Source: Luteipulveratus flavus (GTDB taxonomy: Bacteria > Actinomycetota > Actinomycetes > Actinomycetales > Dermatophilaceae). From it: 64,000 bases of DNA. The position numbers were made by a program, and so were the translations under genes. The notes under the pieces are model-generated. The model did not search any database. It was given only the letters and a program-made list of their open reading frames with translations, and was not told where the DNA came from. The stretch lies in the NCBI RefSeq assembly GCF_029080175.1, contig NZ_JARFJC010000029.1; one strand, given 5' to 3'. Below, in pieces: positions 8,764-16,748 of this stretch (positions within the stretch are counted from its first letter, which is position 1; each line of letters opens with the position of its first letter).

Positions 8764-9488
8764 ATGGAGCGAACCACCCCGCAGGACGACGTGCTCGTGG
8801 TGACGGGTGCGTCCAGCGGCATCGGCGCCGCGTGTGCCCGACGCGCCAGTGACGCCGGCTACCGCGTCGTGCTGGCGGCGCGCCGCGAGGAACGGCTGCG
8901 TGCGCTGGTCGACGACCTCGGCCTGGACCAGGACCGGGCGCTGGTACGAACGTGCGACGTCGCCTCGTGGGAGGACCAGACGGCCCTGGTCGACGCGGCG
9001 CTGGAGCGCTTCGGCCGGATCGACGCCGTGGTCGCGAACGCCGGTGTCAGCGCGCAGATGGGCCTGCTGGAGTCCACGCCGCAGCACTGGCAGCAGATGG
9101 TGCTCACCAACGTGCTCGGCACGGCGCTCACCGTGCGCGCGACCCTGCCGCACCTGCTGGAGCGGGAGTTCGGCCACTACGTCCTGGTGAGCTCGATGGC
9201 GGCGCGCCGGCCCGTGCCGGCTCGCTCTACGGCGCGACGAAGGCGGCCGTCAGCAGCCTCGCCGACGCCGTACGCGCCGAGCTGGTGCAGGTCCGGAAGG
9301 TCACCGGGATCCACGTCACCCTGCTCGAGCTCGGGGCGGTCGCGACCGAGATGACCCCGGCGGACCGGCTGCCGTTCGAGCCCCTCGAGGCCGGCGACGT
9401 CGCACGGACGGTGATCGACGCCCTGCAACGGCCGGACCGCGCCGAGGTGGCGCACATCGTCCTGCGCCCGGCGGGTCAGCCGGTCTGA
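8764..9488 (+). pseudogene. Short-chain dehydrogenase/reductase, split by a one-base frameshift
   Basis: Two overlapping frames together make one SDR of about 241 residues. The first frame (from the ATG at 8764) carries the cofactor motif VTGASSGIG, the NAG motif VVANAG and the VSSMAARRP strand with the catalytic Ser. The second frame carries the catalytic SLYGATKAAVSSL and the C-terminus, ending at 9488. The switch falls near 9217-9221, where GTGCCGGCTCG would read correctly as GTGCCGGGCTCG: one G is missing. As given, the first frame loses the catalytic Tyr/Lys and runs on into Arg/Ser-rich nonsense, stopping at 9354. Codon use on both sides is ordinary, so this is either a sequencing error or a very recent mutation. 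Substrate unknown. Confidence 0.82.
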
Positions 9489-9492
9489 GCGT

Positions 9493-9511
9493 CGGCGCTG
9501 CGCCAGCGCCG
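9493..9511. terminator. Hairpin between convergent SDR and panE
   Basis: An 8-bp perfect stem (CGGCGCTG, 9493-9500, with CAGCGCCG, 9504-9511) and 3-nt loop lies in the 26-nt gap between two converging stops; a bidirectional terminator is likely. Confidence 0.55.
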
Positions 9512-9514
9512 CCG

Positions 9515-10525
9515 TCAGCGTCCGGTTGCGACCTCGGCGAGCAGGCCGGGACCCGACCAGGCCCCGCGCCCCGGACCGGCGTCCTCGGCGTCGTGGACCA
9601 GCTCGACCAGCCGCGCGCACGCCGGGGTCGCGACGCCGTGCTCGGCGCCGAGCTGCACGACGGCGCCCTGCAGCTCCTCGATCTCGGTGGTCCGCCCCCG
9701 CTGCAGGTCGTCCCACATCGACGAGCGGGCGTTGGGGTCGACCTGGAGCTGCGCGGCGGCCAGCCGGGTGAAGAGCGCGTCGGGCAGGGTGAGCACCCGC
9801 GCGGCGGCCGCCGCGGGGATCGGGCCGAGACGCGCCGGACGTACGCCCTGGGCGGCGAACACGGCCAGCGCCTCCCGCTGACAGGCGGCCAGGACGCGCC
9901 GGTAGTCGCGCTCGCCGAGACACTCCTTCAGCGGACGGTCGGCCAGCGCGACCACGGCGTTCATCAGGTTGAGCAGCAGCTTGGCGTACTGCACCTCGAC
10001 CATGTCGGTCCGCGTCCGGAACGGCAGCCAGGTCCGTGACGCGAGGTCGGCGAGGTCCGCGACGGCCGGGTCGTCGGCCACCATCACCTCCCCGGACGTC
10101 GCCCGGTGCAGGACCGCCGGGTCGGTCTGGACGACGTTGAACGACACCATCCCGGCCAGGACGGCGTGCGCGCGCAGCACCTCGCGGATACGGTCGGTGT
10201 TGCGCAGGCCGTTCTGCAGGCTGACCACGACGGTGTCCGGCCGCAGGTAGGGCTGCACCTCGCGGACGGCCTCCTGCGTGGCGCCGGACTTCACCGTCAC
10301 CAGCAGGACGTCGCACCCCTCGGCCGCTGCCGCGTGGGTGGTGGCCTCGAGCGTGCCGGCCGGTACCCGGTGCTCGGAGCCGTCGTAGCCGGTCACGCGC
10401 AGACCGTGCTCGCGGACTGCGTCGACGACACGCGGCCGCCCGATCAGCCGCACCTCCGCCGTCTCGCTCAGGGCCGCTCCGACGACGCACCCGATGCTCC
10501 CCGCACCCAGGACGGCAGCTCTCAT
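9515..10525 (-). CDS. panE: 2-dehydropantoate 2-reductase family protein
   Basis: A 336-residue ketopantoate reductase fold. The N-terminal NADP-binding GAGSIGCVVG, the NGLRN segment (SLQNGLRNTDRI), the catalytic Lys region YAKLLLNLMNAVVAL, and the C-terminal NARSSMWDDLQRGRTTEIEELQG, which closely fits the PanE substrate-binding signature, are all seen. PanE makes pantoate for CoA, but paralogues with other 2-oxoacid substrates are common, so the symbol is probable rather than certain. The ATG at 10525 lies 7 nt from a GATACT -10. Confidence 0.85.
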   Translation of the reverse strand: MRAAVLGAGSIGCVVGAALSETAEVRLIGRPRVVDAVREHGLRVTGYDGSEHRVPAGTLEATTHAAAAEGCDVLLVTVKSGATQEAVREVQPYLRPDTVVVSLQNGLRNTDRIREVLRAHAVLAGMVSFNVVQTDPAVLHRATSGEVMVADDPAVADLADLASRTWLPFRTRTDMVEVQYAKLLLNLMNAVVALADRPLKECLGERDYRRVLAACQREALAVFAAQGVRPARLGPIPAAAAARVLTLPDALFTRLAAAQLQVDPNARSSMWDDLQRGRTTEIEELQGAVVQLGAEHGVATPACARLVELVHDAEDAGPGRGAWSGPGLLAEVATGR

Positions 10526-10532
10526 GTCGGCC

Positions 10533-10538
10533 AGTATC
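10533..10538 (-). promoter_or_regulatory. Leaderless -10 of panE
   Basis: GATACT on the minus strand, 7 nt (10526-10532) from the ATG. Confidence 0.45.
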
Positions 10539-10598
10539 CCCGGTCGAGGCAGCCGCGCCGGTCGCGGTCTTCCGGAAGCGGAACGGCGGACCGTTCGG

Positions 10599-11369
10599 CT
10601 ACAGCTCGTACGTCCGGCCGGCGCAGGCGAGCTCGACGTCGCCGGACCAGACGGTCGCGGCCTGGTCCTGGCACACCCGCGGGTCGTTCCACGGCGGGAT
10701 GTGGGTCAGCATGAGGCGCTTCACCCCGCCGGCGTCGACGACCGCGCGGGCTGCGCGGCTGCCGGTCAGGTGCACCCCCTGCAGGTCGTCGTCCCGACCG
10801 TCGACGAACGCCGAGTCGGCCAGCACGAGGTCGGCGTCCGCGCACAGCTCGTCGAGCGCGGGACAGGCGTCGGTGTCACCGGTGTACGCCAGCACGGCGC
10901 CGTCGGCCTCCACCCGGAAGCCGTACGCCTCGACCGGGTGGTGCACCAGGTACGGCGTCACGGCGAACGGGCCGATCCGCACCGGCGCGCGGTCGGCGAG
11001 CTCGGTGAAGGTGAACTGGTCGCCGACGTCCTCCGGCGCGTCGGCGCCGTACAGGCGCGCAAGCCGCTCCCGCGTACCCGCAGGCCCGTGGACGGGCAGG
11101 CCGCCCGGCAGCGGACCACCGGGCATGTACTTGCGGACCACGAAGTACCCGGCGAGGTCGGCGCAGTGGTCCGGGTGCAGGTGGGTCAGCATGACGCCGT
11201 CCACCGCGTCCAGCGCGACGTGGCGCTGCAGCGCACCCAGCGCGCCGTTGCCGAGGTCGAGCAGGAGGTTCCAGGTCCGGCCCTCGTGCTCGGACTGCAC
11301 CAGGTAGCAGGACGCCGGCGAGTCGGGTCCGGCGAACGAGCCGGAGCAACCGATCACGATCAGTCTCAT
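10599..11369 (-). CDS. MBL-fold metallo-hydrolase
   Basis: A 256-residue metallo-beta-lactamase-fold hydrolase. The metal-binding HxHxDH motif is seen as LTHLHPDHCADL (near residue 72), with further ligands in AYTGDTDACP and LMLTHIPPWND. The layout resembles RNase Z/ElaC-like and cyclic phosphodiesterase members, but it lacks a clear tRNase exosite arm, so no substrate is assigned. Its ATG overlaps the murI stop (ATGA, 11366-11369); the pairing murI-MBL hydrolase, usually followed by rph-rdgB, recurs in actinobacteria. Confidence 0.87.
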   Translation of the reverse strand: MRLIVIGCSGSFAGPDSPASCYLVQSEHEGRTWNLLLDLGNGALGALQRHVALDAVDGVMLTHLHPDHCADLAGYFVVRKYMPGGPLPGGLPVHGPAGTRERLARLYGADAPEDVGDQFTFTELADRAPVRIGPFAVTPYLVHHPVEAYGFRVEADGAVLAYTGDTDACPALDELCADADLVLADSAFVDGRDDDLQGVHLTGSRAARAVVDAGGVKRLMLTHIPPWNDPRVCQDQAATVWSGDVELACAGRTYEL

Positions 11370-12199
11370 CGGGCGGCCACCCGCCCGGCAGCGTGCTGGA
11401 AGTCGTTGCTGAAGACGTGGTCGAACTCCGGACCGAGGCCCAGGAAGCGGCGCGCCAGACGACGGAACTCCTCCGCGTCGCCGGTGGTGGTGAACGACAT
11501 CCCGGGCGCCCCCGCGTCGTCGGCCCGCAGCAGGTCGGCGTCGGCGAGGACCCGGTAGACGTCCTTGGCGGTCTCCTCCGCCGACGACACCAGCGAGACG
11601 GTGTCGCCCATGACGTAGGAGATGACGCCGGTGAGCAGCGGGTAGTGCGTGCATCCGAGGACGAGGGTGTCGACGTCGCGCTGCTGCAGCGGCTCGAGGT
11701 ACTCACGGGCGACGTCGATCAGCTCCTTGCCGCCGGTGACGCCGGCCTCGACGAACTCCACGAACCGCGGGCACGGCTCGCTGGTCACCTGCAGGTGGGG
11801 AGCAGCGGCGAAGGCGTCCAGGTACGCGCGCGACTGGTGGGTCCCCCGCGTGGAGATGACGCCGATGCGACCGTTGCGGGTGGCGCTGGCCGCGCGCCGG
11901 ACCGCCGGGCGGATGACCTCCACGAGCGGGACGTCGTAGCGCTCGCGCGCGTCGTGCAGCATGGCCGCGCTGGCGGTGTTGCAGGCGATGACCAGGACCT
12001 TGACGCCGTGGCTGACCAGCCGGTCCAGGCACTCCAGGGCGAACGCACGGGTCTCGGCGATCGGGCGAGGGCCGTACGGGGCGCGCGCGGTGTCGCCGAG
12101 GTAGGCGATGGACTCGTGGGGCAGCTGGTCGAGCACCGCTCGGGCGACGGTGAGTCCGCCGTACCCGCTGTCGAAGATCCCGATCGGCGCGTCAGACAC
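11366..12199 (-). CDS. murI: Glutamate racemase
   Basis: A 277-residue cofactor-independent racemase supplying D-glutamate for peptidoglycan. Signatures: IGIFDSGYGGLTVARAVL, DTARAPYGPR, the first catalytic Cys in VIACNTASAAML, and the second in LVLGCTHYPLL. The start is GTG at 12199, 6 nt from a TAGGCT -10, so a leaderless transcript is expected. Coupled to the MBL hydrolase by a 4-nt overlap. Confidence 0.96.
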   Translation of the reverse strand: MSDAPIGIFDSGYGGLTVARAVLDQLPHESIAYLGDTARAPYGPRPIAETRAFALECLDRLVSHGVKVLVIACNTASAAMLHDARERYDVPLVEVIRPAVRRAASATRNGRIGVISTRGTHQSRAYLDAFAAAPHLQVTSEPCPRFVEFVEAGVTGGKELIDVAREYLEPLQQRDVDTLVLGCTHYPLLTGVISYVMGDTVSLVSSAEETAKDVYRVLADADLLRADDAGAPGMSFTTTGDAEEFRRLARRFLGLGPEFDHVFSNDFQHAAGRVAAR

Positions 12200-12205
12200 C
12201 GCACC

Positions 12206-12211
12206 AGCCTA
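12206..12211 (-). promoter_or_regulatory. Leaderless -10 of murI
   Basis: TAGGCT (within CTTAGGCT) on the minus strand, 6 nt (12200-12205) from the GTG start. It supports the GTG over internal starts. Confidence 0.5.
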
Positions 12212-12280
12212 AGTGCCGATCCGCGTCGGATCGGTCATCTACGGTGTCGGTCTCCTCACGTCCTGGGGCGTCCGGCCCGG

Positions 12281-13090
12281 TCAGCCCGCCGCCCGGACCT
12301 CGCCCAGCGCGCCGACCAGGTCGAGGATGCGCTCGTCCGAGACGGGACGGCCCTCGTCGTCCAGCCCGCAGACGGTCACCCGCGTCGCGCCGGCGTCGGC
12401 GTGCTCGCCTACCAGCGCCGCTAGTGTCTCGGCGCGGCTGCCGACAGGTGCGGCCGTGAAGGCCACGACGTCCGGGGCGCCGGCGCGGCCCGCGCGCTCC
12501 CGGGCCTCACGGACGACGCGGACTCCGTCGGCGACCTGCTCGGCCGAGGTGTCACCGGTGAAGATCACTCCGTCGCCGAGCTCGCCGGCCAGGGCGAGCG
12601 TCTTCGGGCGGACGGCACCGACCAGCAACGGCGGTCGGGCTGCGGGCGGCCAGGTCAGCCGGACGTCGTCCAGGCGGACGTACCTGCCGTCGGTGGTGAC
12701 CGTCTCGCCGTCCAGCAGGGACCGCAGCGCCGTGGTGTACTCGCGCAGCAAGGTCAACGGGGACTCGGCACGCACCCCGACCTGGCCCATCCACTCCAGG
12801 ACGCCGTGCCCGATGCCCGGCAGGATCCGGCCCGGGAAGAGGCGGGACAGCGTGGCGATCTCCATCGCGGTGAGGGCGACGTTGCGCAGTGGCACCGGCA
12901 TCAGCCCGATGCCGACCGCGATCCGCTGCGTCCAGCCGAGCGCTGCGGCGGCGGCCGCGACGCCGCTCTCGGCGAAACAGTCCTCCCACAGCCACAGCTC
13001 GTCCAGGCCCGCCTCCTCGGTCGCGACGGCGACGCCGCGCAACAGCTCCGGCGGCTGGTCGGGCGGGGAGATGACACCGATCGAGGTCAT
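12281..13090 (-). CDS. Luciferase-like (LLM class) flavin-dependent oxidoreductase
   Basis: A 269-residue TIM-barrel protein of the bacterial luciferase-like family. ATEEAGLDELWLWEDCF, the VGIGLMPVPLRNVALTAMEIATLSRLFPGR segment and IGHGVLEWM are typical; actinobacterial members often use coenzyme F420. It is somewhat shorter than the usual 300-340 residues. Neither substrate nor flavin is readable. It has its own leaderless promoter and is separated from the FAH-family gene by palindromic DNA. Confidence 0.8.
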   Translation of the reverse strand: MTSIGVISPPDQPPELLRGVAVATEEAGLDELWLWEDCFAESGVAAAAAALGWTQRIAVGIGLMPVPLRNVALTAMEIATLSRLFPGRILPGIGHGVLEWMGQVGVRAESPLTLLREYTTALRSLLDGETVTTDGRYVRLDDVRLTWPPAARPPLLVGAVRPKTLALAGELGDGVIFTGDTSAEQVADGVRVVREARERAGRAGAPDVVAFTAAPVGSRAETLAALVGEHADAGATRVTVCGLDDEGRPVSDERILDLVGALGEVRAAG

Positions 13091-13096
13091 GCGTGG

Positions 13097-13102
13097 ACGC
13101 TA
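13097..13102 (-). promoter_or_regulatory. Leaderless -10 of the luciferase-like gene
   Basis: TAGCGT on the minus strand, 6 nt (13091-13096) from the ATG. Confidence 0.45.
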
Positions 13103-13149
13103 GCGCTGGCCTCCGACACCGGCAGGCGTCCACGTCCACCGGCGATCGA

Positions 13150-13205
13150 ACTGCGTTTGGTGTTCCTGACGCGGTTCGAGCTGCGTCAGGAACACCAGAC
13201 GCAGT
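13150..13205. terminator. Long hairpin with tandem half-copies
   Basis: A 23-bp stem (13150-13172 with 13183-13205) has one G-T wobble and a 10-nt loop. The right-arm sequence CACCAGACGCAGT (13193-13205) recurs directly at 13223-13235, so the site has accumulated repeat units. It lies between the FAH gene stop and the promoter of the luciferase-like gene, both minus-strand, so it likely terminates the FAH transcript's upstream neighbour or isolates the two units. Confidence 0.65.
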
Positions 13206-13262
13206 CAGGACACCGGGAGGAGCACCAGACGCAGTTCGGGCACCGCGAGGCGGCAGCCGAGA

Positions 13263-14033
13263 TCAGCGGCGCAGGAAGGGGTTGCCGAGCACGCCGATCT
13301 GATCGATCTCGACCTCGACCCGCTGACCCGGCTCGACCGGTCCGATGCCCTCCGGAGTGCCCGTCAGGATGACGTCGCCCGGCAGCAGCGTGAACGCCTG
13401 CGAGGCGTGCGAGATCAGCGTCCACACGTCGTGGATCATGTCCGCCGTCGTCCCGTCCTGGCGGACCTCGCCGTCCACCCGGGTCTGCAGCCGCAGGTCG
13501 CTGACGTCCAGGTCGGTCTCGATCCACGGGCCGAGTGGGCAGAAGGTGTCGAACCCCTTGGCCCGCGACCACTGACCGTCCGACTTCTGCAGGTCGCGCG
13601 CCGTCACGTCGTTCGCGACGGTGTAGCCGAAGACGACCTGGCGGGCCTCCTGCGGGGTCACGTCCTTGCACATCCGGCCGATGACGACGGCGAGCTCACC
13701 CTCGTAGTCCACCCGCTGCGACTGCGGCGGCATGACCACGGGGTCGTCCGGCCCGGCGACGGCGGTGTTCGGGACGAGGAACATCAGCGGCTCGGTCGGC
13801 GCCTCACCGCCCATCTCCCGGGCGTGCTCGGCGTAGTTCTTGCCGATGCCGATGACCTTGCTGCGCGGGATCACCGGCGCGAGCAGCCGGACCTCGTCGA
13901 CCGTCGTGGTCCGGCCGGTCAGCTCGATCTTGCTGTAGAGCGGGTCGCCGGAGATCTCGGCGATCTTGTCGCCGGCGCCGTCGACCAGCCCGTACGTGGG
14001 GTCCTCGCCTGTGGTGTACCTCGCGATGCGCAC
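13263..14033 (-). CDS. Fumarylacetoacetate hydrolase family protein
   Basis: A 256-residue FAH-family enzyme. IGIGKNYAEHAREMGG, the metal-binding EGELAVVIGR and the central GYTVANDVTARDLQKSDGQWSR are the family landmarks, followed by VILTGTPEGIGPVEPGQRVEVEID. Members hydrolyse or decarboxylate acylpyruvates (for example 2-hydroxyhepta-2,4-diene-1,7-dioate or oxaloacetate). No catabolic cluster is adjacent, so acylpyruvase or oxaloacetate decarboxylase activity is the most that can be said. The GTG start lies 6 nt from a TAGGCT -10. Confidence 0.9.
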   Translation of the reverse strand: MRIARYTTGEDPTYGLVDGAGDKIAEISGDPLYSKIELTGRTTTVDEVRLLAPVIPRSKVIGIGKNYAEHAREMGGEAPTEPLMFLVPNTAVAGPDDPVVMPPQSQRVDYEGELAVVIGRMCKDVTPQEARQVVFGYTVANDVTARDLQKSDGQWSRAKGFDTFCPLGPWIETDLDVSDLRLQTRVDGEVRQDGTTADMIHDVWTLISHASQAFTLLPGDVILTGTPEGIGPVEPGQRVEVEIDQIGVLGNPFLRR

Positions 14034-14039
14034 GAACCG

Positions 14040-14045
14040 AGCCTA
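14040..14045 (-). promoter_or_regulatory. Leaderless -10 of the FAH gene
   Basis: TAGGCT on the minus strand, 6 nt (14034-14039) from the GTG start. It lies in the 16-nt gap immediately after the SGNH hydrolase stop. Confidence 0.5.
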
Positions 14046-14049
14046 GGAC

Positions 14050-15066
14050 CTACCCGGTCTGGACGATGGGTCCGGTGGCCGTACCGGTCGGGGTCGGCCC
14101 GCCCGTGGTCGTCGGGCTACCCGGTCCACCGGTCGGCGTGGGGCTGGACGGCGTCGGCGAGGACGGCTCACCGGTCGGCGTCGGGGTCGGCGTGGGCAGC
14201 GTGCCGACGACGCTGAGGACGGTCTGGGCGATCACGCCGTACCCGGTGTCGTTGGCGTGGATGTCGTTCTTGGCGCACATCCAGGTCCAGGCACAGATCA
14301 GCGCGACGTTGGTGGGCAGCTTCGCGGTCGGGTCGACCGGCGACGGAGTGGTCGAGGAGGTGAAGTCCTCGCTCTTGAACGCGGCACCGACGTCGGCGAC
14401 CCGAGCGTTGACGCCCTTCGCGGCCCCGTCGATCGCCGAGTTCAGGCTGCGCTGGAGGTTGACCGACACCTTGGCCAGCGACTGGCCGTCCGGGCCGAGC
14501 AGCCACGCGGCGAGGAAGGGGTTGTAGTAGTTCGCGACCACGATGCGGGCGTCCGGCGCCGCCGCGCGGATGCGGGTGAGGATCGGCGGGAGGTTGGTGG
14601 CGACCTTCTGCAGACCGGCGGTGATGCACGGGAGGTCGACGTTGCTCCCCTTCGCGCACCGCTGCACGTCGTTCGCGCCGATGTCGAGCGTGATCAGACG
14701 GGTGGTCGGGTGCGTCTTGAGGAAGCTCTCGGCCGCGGCCAGCTGGTTGGTGCCCTCGTCGTAGCTGCCGCAGATCGCGCCACTGGTCATCGTCGTGGTG
14801 TCCTCGCCCGAGCAGGCGAAGTTCTTCAGCTGCAGGTCCGAGCCCGACTTCTTCGCCCCGGCGAGGACGCCGCCGACGTAGCCGCCGGTCTTGTCGTCGC
14901 CCTGGCCCGGCTGGTAGCCCGCGGCCAGCGAGTCGCCCATCGCGACGTACCACCCGTCGGAGCCGGCGGCCGAGGCCGTGGTGGAGCCCGAGGCGACCAC
15001 GCCGATGACCGAGGTCGCGGCGAGTGCGGTGGCGCTGAGGATGACGGTCGCGCGGCGACGCTGCAT
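14050..15066 (-). CDS. Secreted SGNH/GDSL hydrolase
   Basis: A 338-residue exported esterase/lipase. An N-terminal signal peptide (about 1-33, ending TTASAAG) precedes the GDSL block YVAMGDSLAAGYQPG with the nucleophile Ser. DIGANDVQRC is block III, and NDIHANDTGYG holds the Asp/His pair. Paired cysteines fit an extracellular protein. The C-terminal ~50 residues are a Pro/Thr/Ser/Gly-rich tail without an anchor. The ATG follows AGGAGG at a short spacing, so unlike many neighbours this gene has a normal leader (about 40 nt). Confidence 0.9.
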   Translation of the reverse strand: MQRRRATVILSATALAATSVIGVVASGSTTASAAGSDGWYVAMGDSLAAGYQPGQGDDKTGGYVGGVLAGAKKSGSDLQLKNFACSGEDTTTMTSGAICGSYDEGTNQLAAAESFLKTHPTTRLITLDIGANDVQRCAKGSNVDLPCITAGLQKVATNLPPILTRIRAAAPDARIVVANYYNPFLAAWLLGPDGQSLAKVSVNLQRSLNSAIDGAAKGVNARVADVGAAFKSEDFTSSTTPSPVDPTAKLPTNVALICAWTWMCAKNDIHANDTGYGVIAQTVLSVVGTLPTPTPTPTGEPSSPTPSSPTPTGGPGSPTTTGGPTPTGTATGPIVQTG

Positions 15067-15109
15067 GGTGCCTCCTGATGTGCTGCAGATCACGACACTG
15101 TCGCACGAA

Positions 15110-15116
15110 TACAGTA
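15110..15116. promoter_or_regulatory. Shared palindromic -10 (TACAGTA) of two divergent genes
   Basis: TACAGT (15110-15115) lies 7 nt before the plus-strand ATG at 15123. Read on the other strand the same bases give TACTGT, a -10 for the SGNH hydrolase gene with a ~40-nt leader. Symmetric TAnnnTA sites can drive transcription both ways. Confidence 0.45.
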
Positions 15117-15122
15117 GTGGCG

Positions 15123-15986
15123 ATGGCCGTTCGACTCCTCCCGCGTGACTCCTGGGTAACGATCCAGTCAACGCACCACGACCGGGTCGACCGGGCGACC
15201 TCCGCCCACCGAGCGCGGCGGCAGGACGCGCGGGCGCACCCGGTCGAGGACTTCCTGTTCACCTACTACTCCCACCGGCCCGCCCAGCTGCGCCGCTGGC
15301 ACCCTGGCGTCGGTGTCGCGCTGGAGGGCGCGAGCCGGCCGTGGCGGTTCTACGTCGAGCGGCACGGCGCGTCGGTCGTCGATGTCGAGGAGTTCCGGGC
15401 CGCCCGGGGCGAGGCGGTGCGGTTCGTCCGCGACCTGCTGGGGGCCACGCTCGACCGTCCCGCTCACCTGGGCTGCTTCGGGCTGCACGAGTGGGCCATG
15501 GTCTACCGGCTCGACCAGGACGAGGTCCGGCACGCCGACTGGCCGCTGCGCCTCGGTGGGGCCGGGACCGACGAGGTCGTCGAGTCGCACACCGTCCGCT
15601 GCTCCCACTACGACGCGTACCGGTTCTTCACGCCATCCGCCCGGCCGCTGAACTCCATTGCGCCGCAACGGGACACGCAAGTCCTGATGGAGCAGCCGGG
15701 CTGCCTGCACGCCGGCATGGACGTCTACAAGTGGGCGTACAAGCTCACGCCTGCCGTGCCGTCGGAGCTGGTGATGGACTGCTTCGACCTCGCCCGTGAC
15801 GTGCGGCTGCTCGACATGCAGGCGGCGCCGTACGACCTCAGCGAGCTCGACGTCGAGCCCGTCCGGATCGAGACCGCCGAGGGCAAGGCGGAGTACGTCC
15901 GGCGGCAGCGCGCGTTCGCCGCGCGTGGCCAGGACCTGCGCCGCCGGCTGCTGGCGGTCTGCGAGACGGTCCTGCACAACGGTTAG
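15123..15986 (+). CDS. Conserved protein of unknown function
   Basis: A 287-residue soluble protein with no signal peptide or membrane helix. Distinct segments are HPVEDFLFTYYSHRPAQLRRWHPGVGVALEG, CFGLHEWAMVYR, LRLGGAGTDEVVESH, FFTPSARPLNSIAP, and MDVYKWAYKLTPAVPSELVMDCFDLARDVRLLDMQAAPYDL. I recall close actinobacterial homologues sometimes carrying an automatic '3-methyladenine DNA glycosylase' label, but no helix-hairpin-helix or other glycosylase motif is visible, so I would not transfer it. Many His, Asp and Trp residues in the conserved segments suggest an enzyme. The start is supported by a TACAGT -10 7 nt upstream. It precedes a dienelactone hydrolase by 9 nt. Confidence 0.75.
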   Translation: MAVRLLPRDSWVTIQSTHHDRVDRATSAHRARRQDARAHPVEDFLFTYYSHRPAQLRRWHPGVGVALEGASRPWRFYVERHGASVVDVEEFRAARGEAVRFVRDLLGATLDRPAHLGCFGLHEWAMVYRLDQDEVRHADWPLRLGGAGTDEVVESHTVRCSHYDAYRFFTPSARPLNSIAPQRDTQVLMEQPGCLHAGMDVYKWAYKLTPAVPSELVMDCFDLARDVRLLDMQAAPYDLSELDVEPVRIETAEGKAEYVRRQRAFAARGQDLRRRLLAVCETVLHNG

Positions 15987-15989
15987 CGT
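15984..15989 (+). promoter_or_regulatory. Possible leaderless -10 of the dienelactone hydrolase gene
   Basis: TAGCGT overlaps the stop codon of the preceding gene and lies 6 nt before the ATG at 15996. The two genes are also close enough to be co-transcribed, so this may be an internal promoter. Confidence 0.35.
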
Positions 15990-15995
15990 GCGGGC

Positions 15996-16742
15996 ATGGA
16001 GCTGATGACGATCGCCGCCCCCGACGGCCCGAGCGAGGCGTACGTCGCCCGCCCGGAGAACGGCCACGGTCCGGGCGTGCTGCTGTTCATGGACGCCATC
16101 GGGCTGCGGCCGCAGATCGCCGACATGGCCGACCGCATCGCGAGCTGGGGGTACGTCGTCCTCGCACCGAACACCCTCTACCGCAGCGGCACCGCCGCCG
16201 AGACCAGCCCCACGCGCGACCTGCGCGAGCCCGGCGCCCGGGACGAGTTCTTCCAGCAGGCGATGCCGCGGGTCGACGAGCTCACCGCCGACCGGACGAC
16301 CGCCGACATCGCCGCGTACACCGACGCGCTCGCTCACCTGGACGGGGTGACCGGGGGCCGGTTCGGGACGGTCGGCTACTGCATGGGCGCCCAGCTCGCC
16401 GTACGAGCCGCCGGCCAGGACCAGCGCTTCGTCGCCGTCGGCGGGTTTCACGGCGCGCGGCTCGCGACCGACGAGCCCGACAGCCCGCACCTGGGTCTGC
16501 CGAACGCGCGCGCCGAGCTCGTCTTCGGCCACGCCGACCAGGACCGGTCGATGCCGCCGGAAGCGATCGAACGCCTCGGCGACGCCATGGAAGCCGCCGG
16601 GCTCACCGCCACGAACGAGGTGTACTCCGGCGCCGCGCACGGCTACACGATGGCCGACACCGCGGTGTACGACGAGGCCGCGACCGAGCGGATGTACACC
16701 GAGCTGCGCGCGCTCCTGGACCGGACGCTCTCCCCCGCCTGA
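15996..16742 (+). CDS. Dienelactone hydrolase family protein
   Basis: A 248-residue alpha/beta-hydrolase of the DLH type. The nucleophile is a Cys in GYCMGAQLAVRAA (near residue 130), as in true dienelactone hydrolases, with an Asp region VFGHADQDRSMPPEA and the catalytic His in YSGAAHGYTMADT. VLLFMDAIGLRPQIADMADRIASWGY is the typical early core. It hydrolyses a lactone or ester; without chlorocatechol genes nearby the substrate is open. It converges on the truncated hemoglobin gene with a 6-nt gap. Confidence 0.88.
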   Translation: MELMTIAAPDGPSEAYVARPENGHGPGVLLFMDAIGLRPQIADMADRIASWGYVVLAPNTLYRSGTAAETSPTRDLREPGARDEFFQQAMPRVDELTADRTTADIAAYTDALAHLDGVTGGRFGTVGYCMGAQLAVRAAGQDQRFVAVGGFHGARLATDEPDSPHLGLPNARAELVFGHADQDRSMPPEAIERLGDAMEAAGLTATNEVYSGAAHGYTMADTAVYDEAATERMYTELRALLDRTLSPA

Positions 16743-16748
16743 CCGGTC

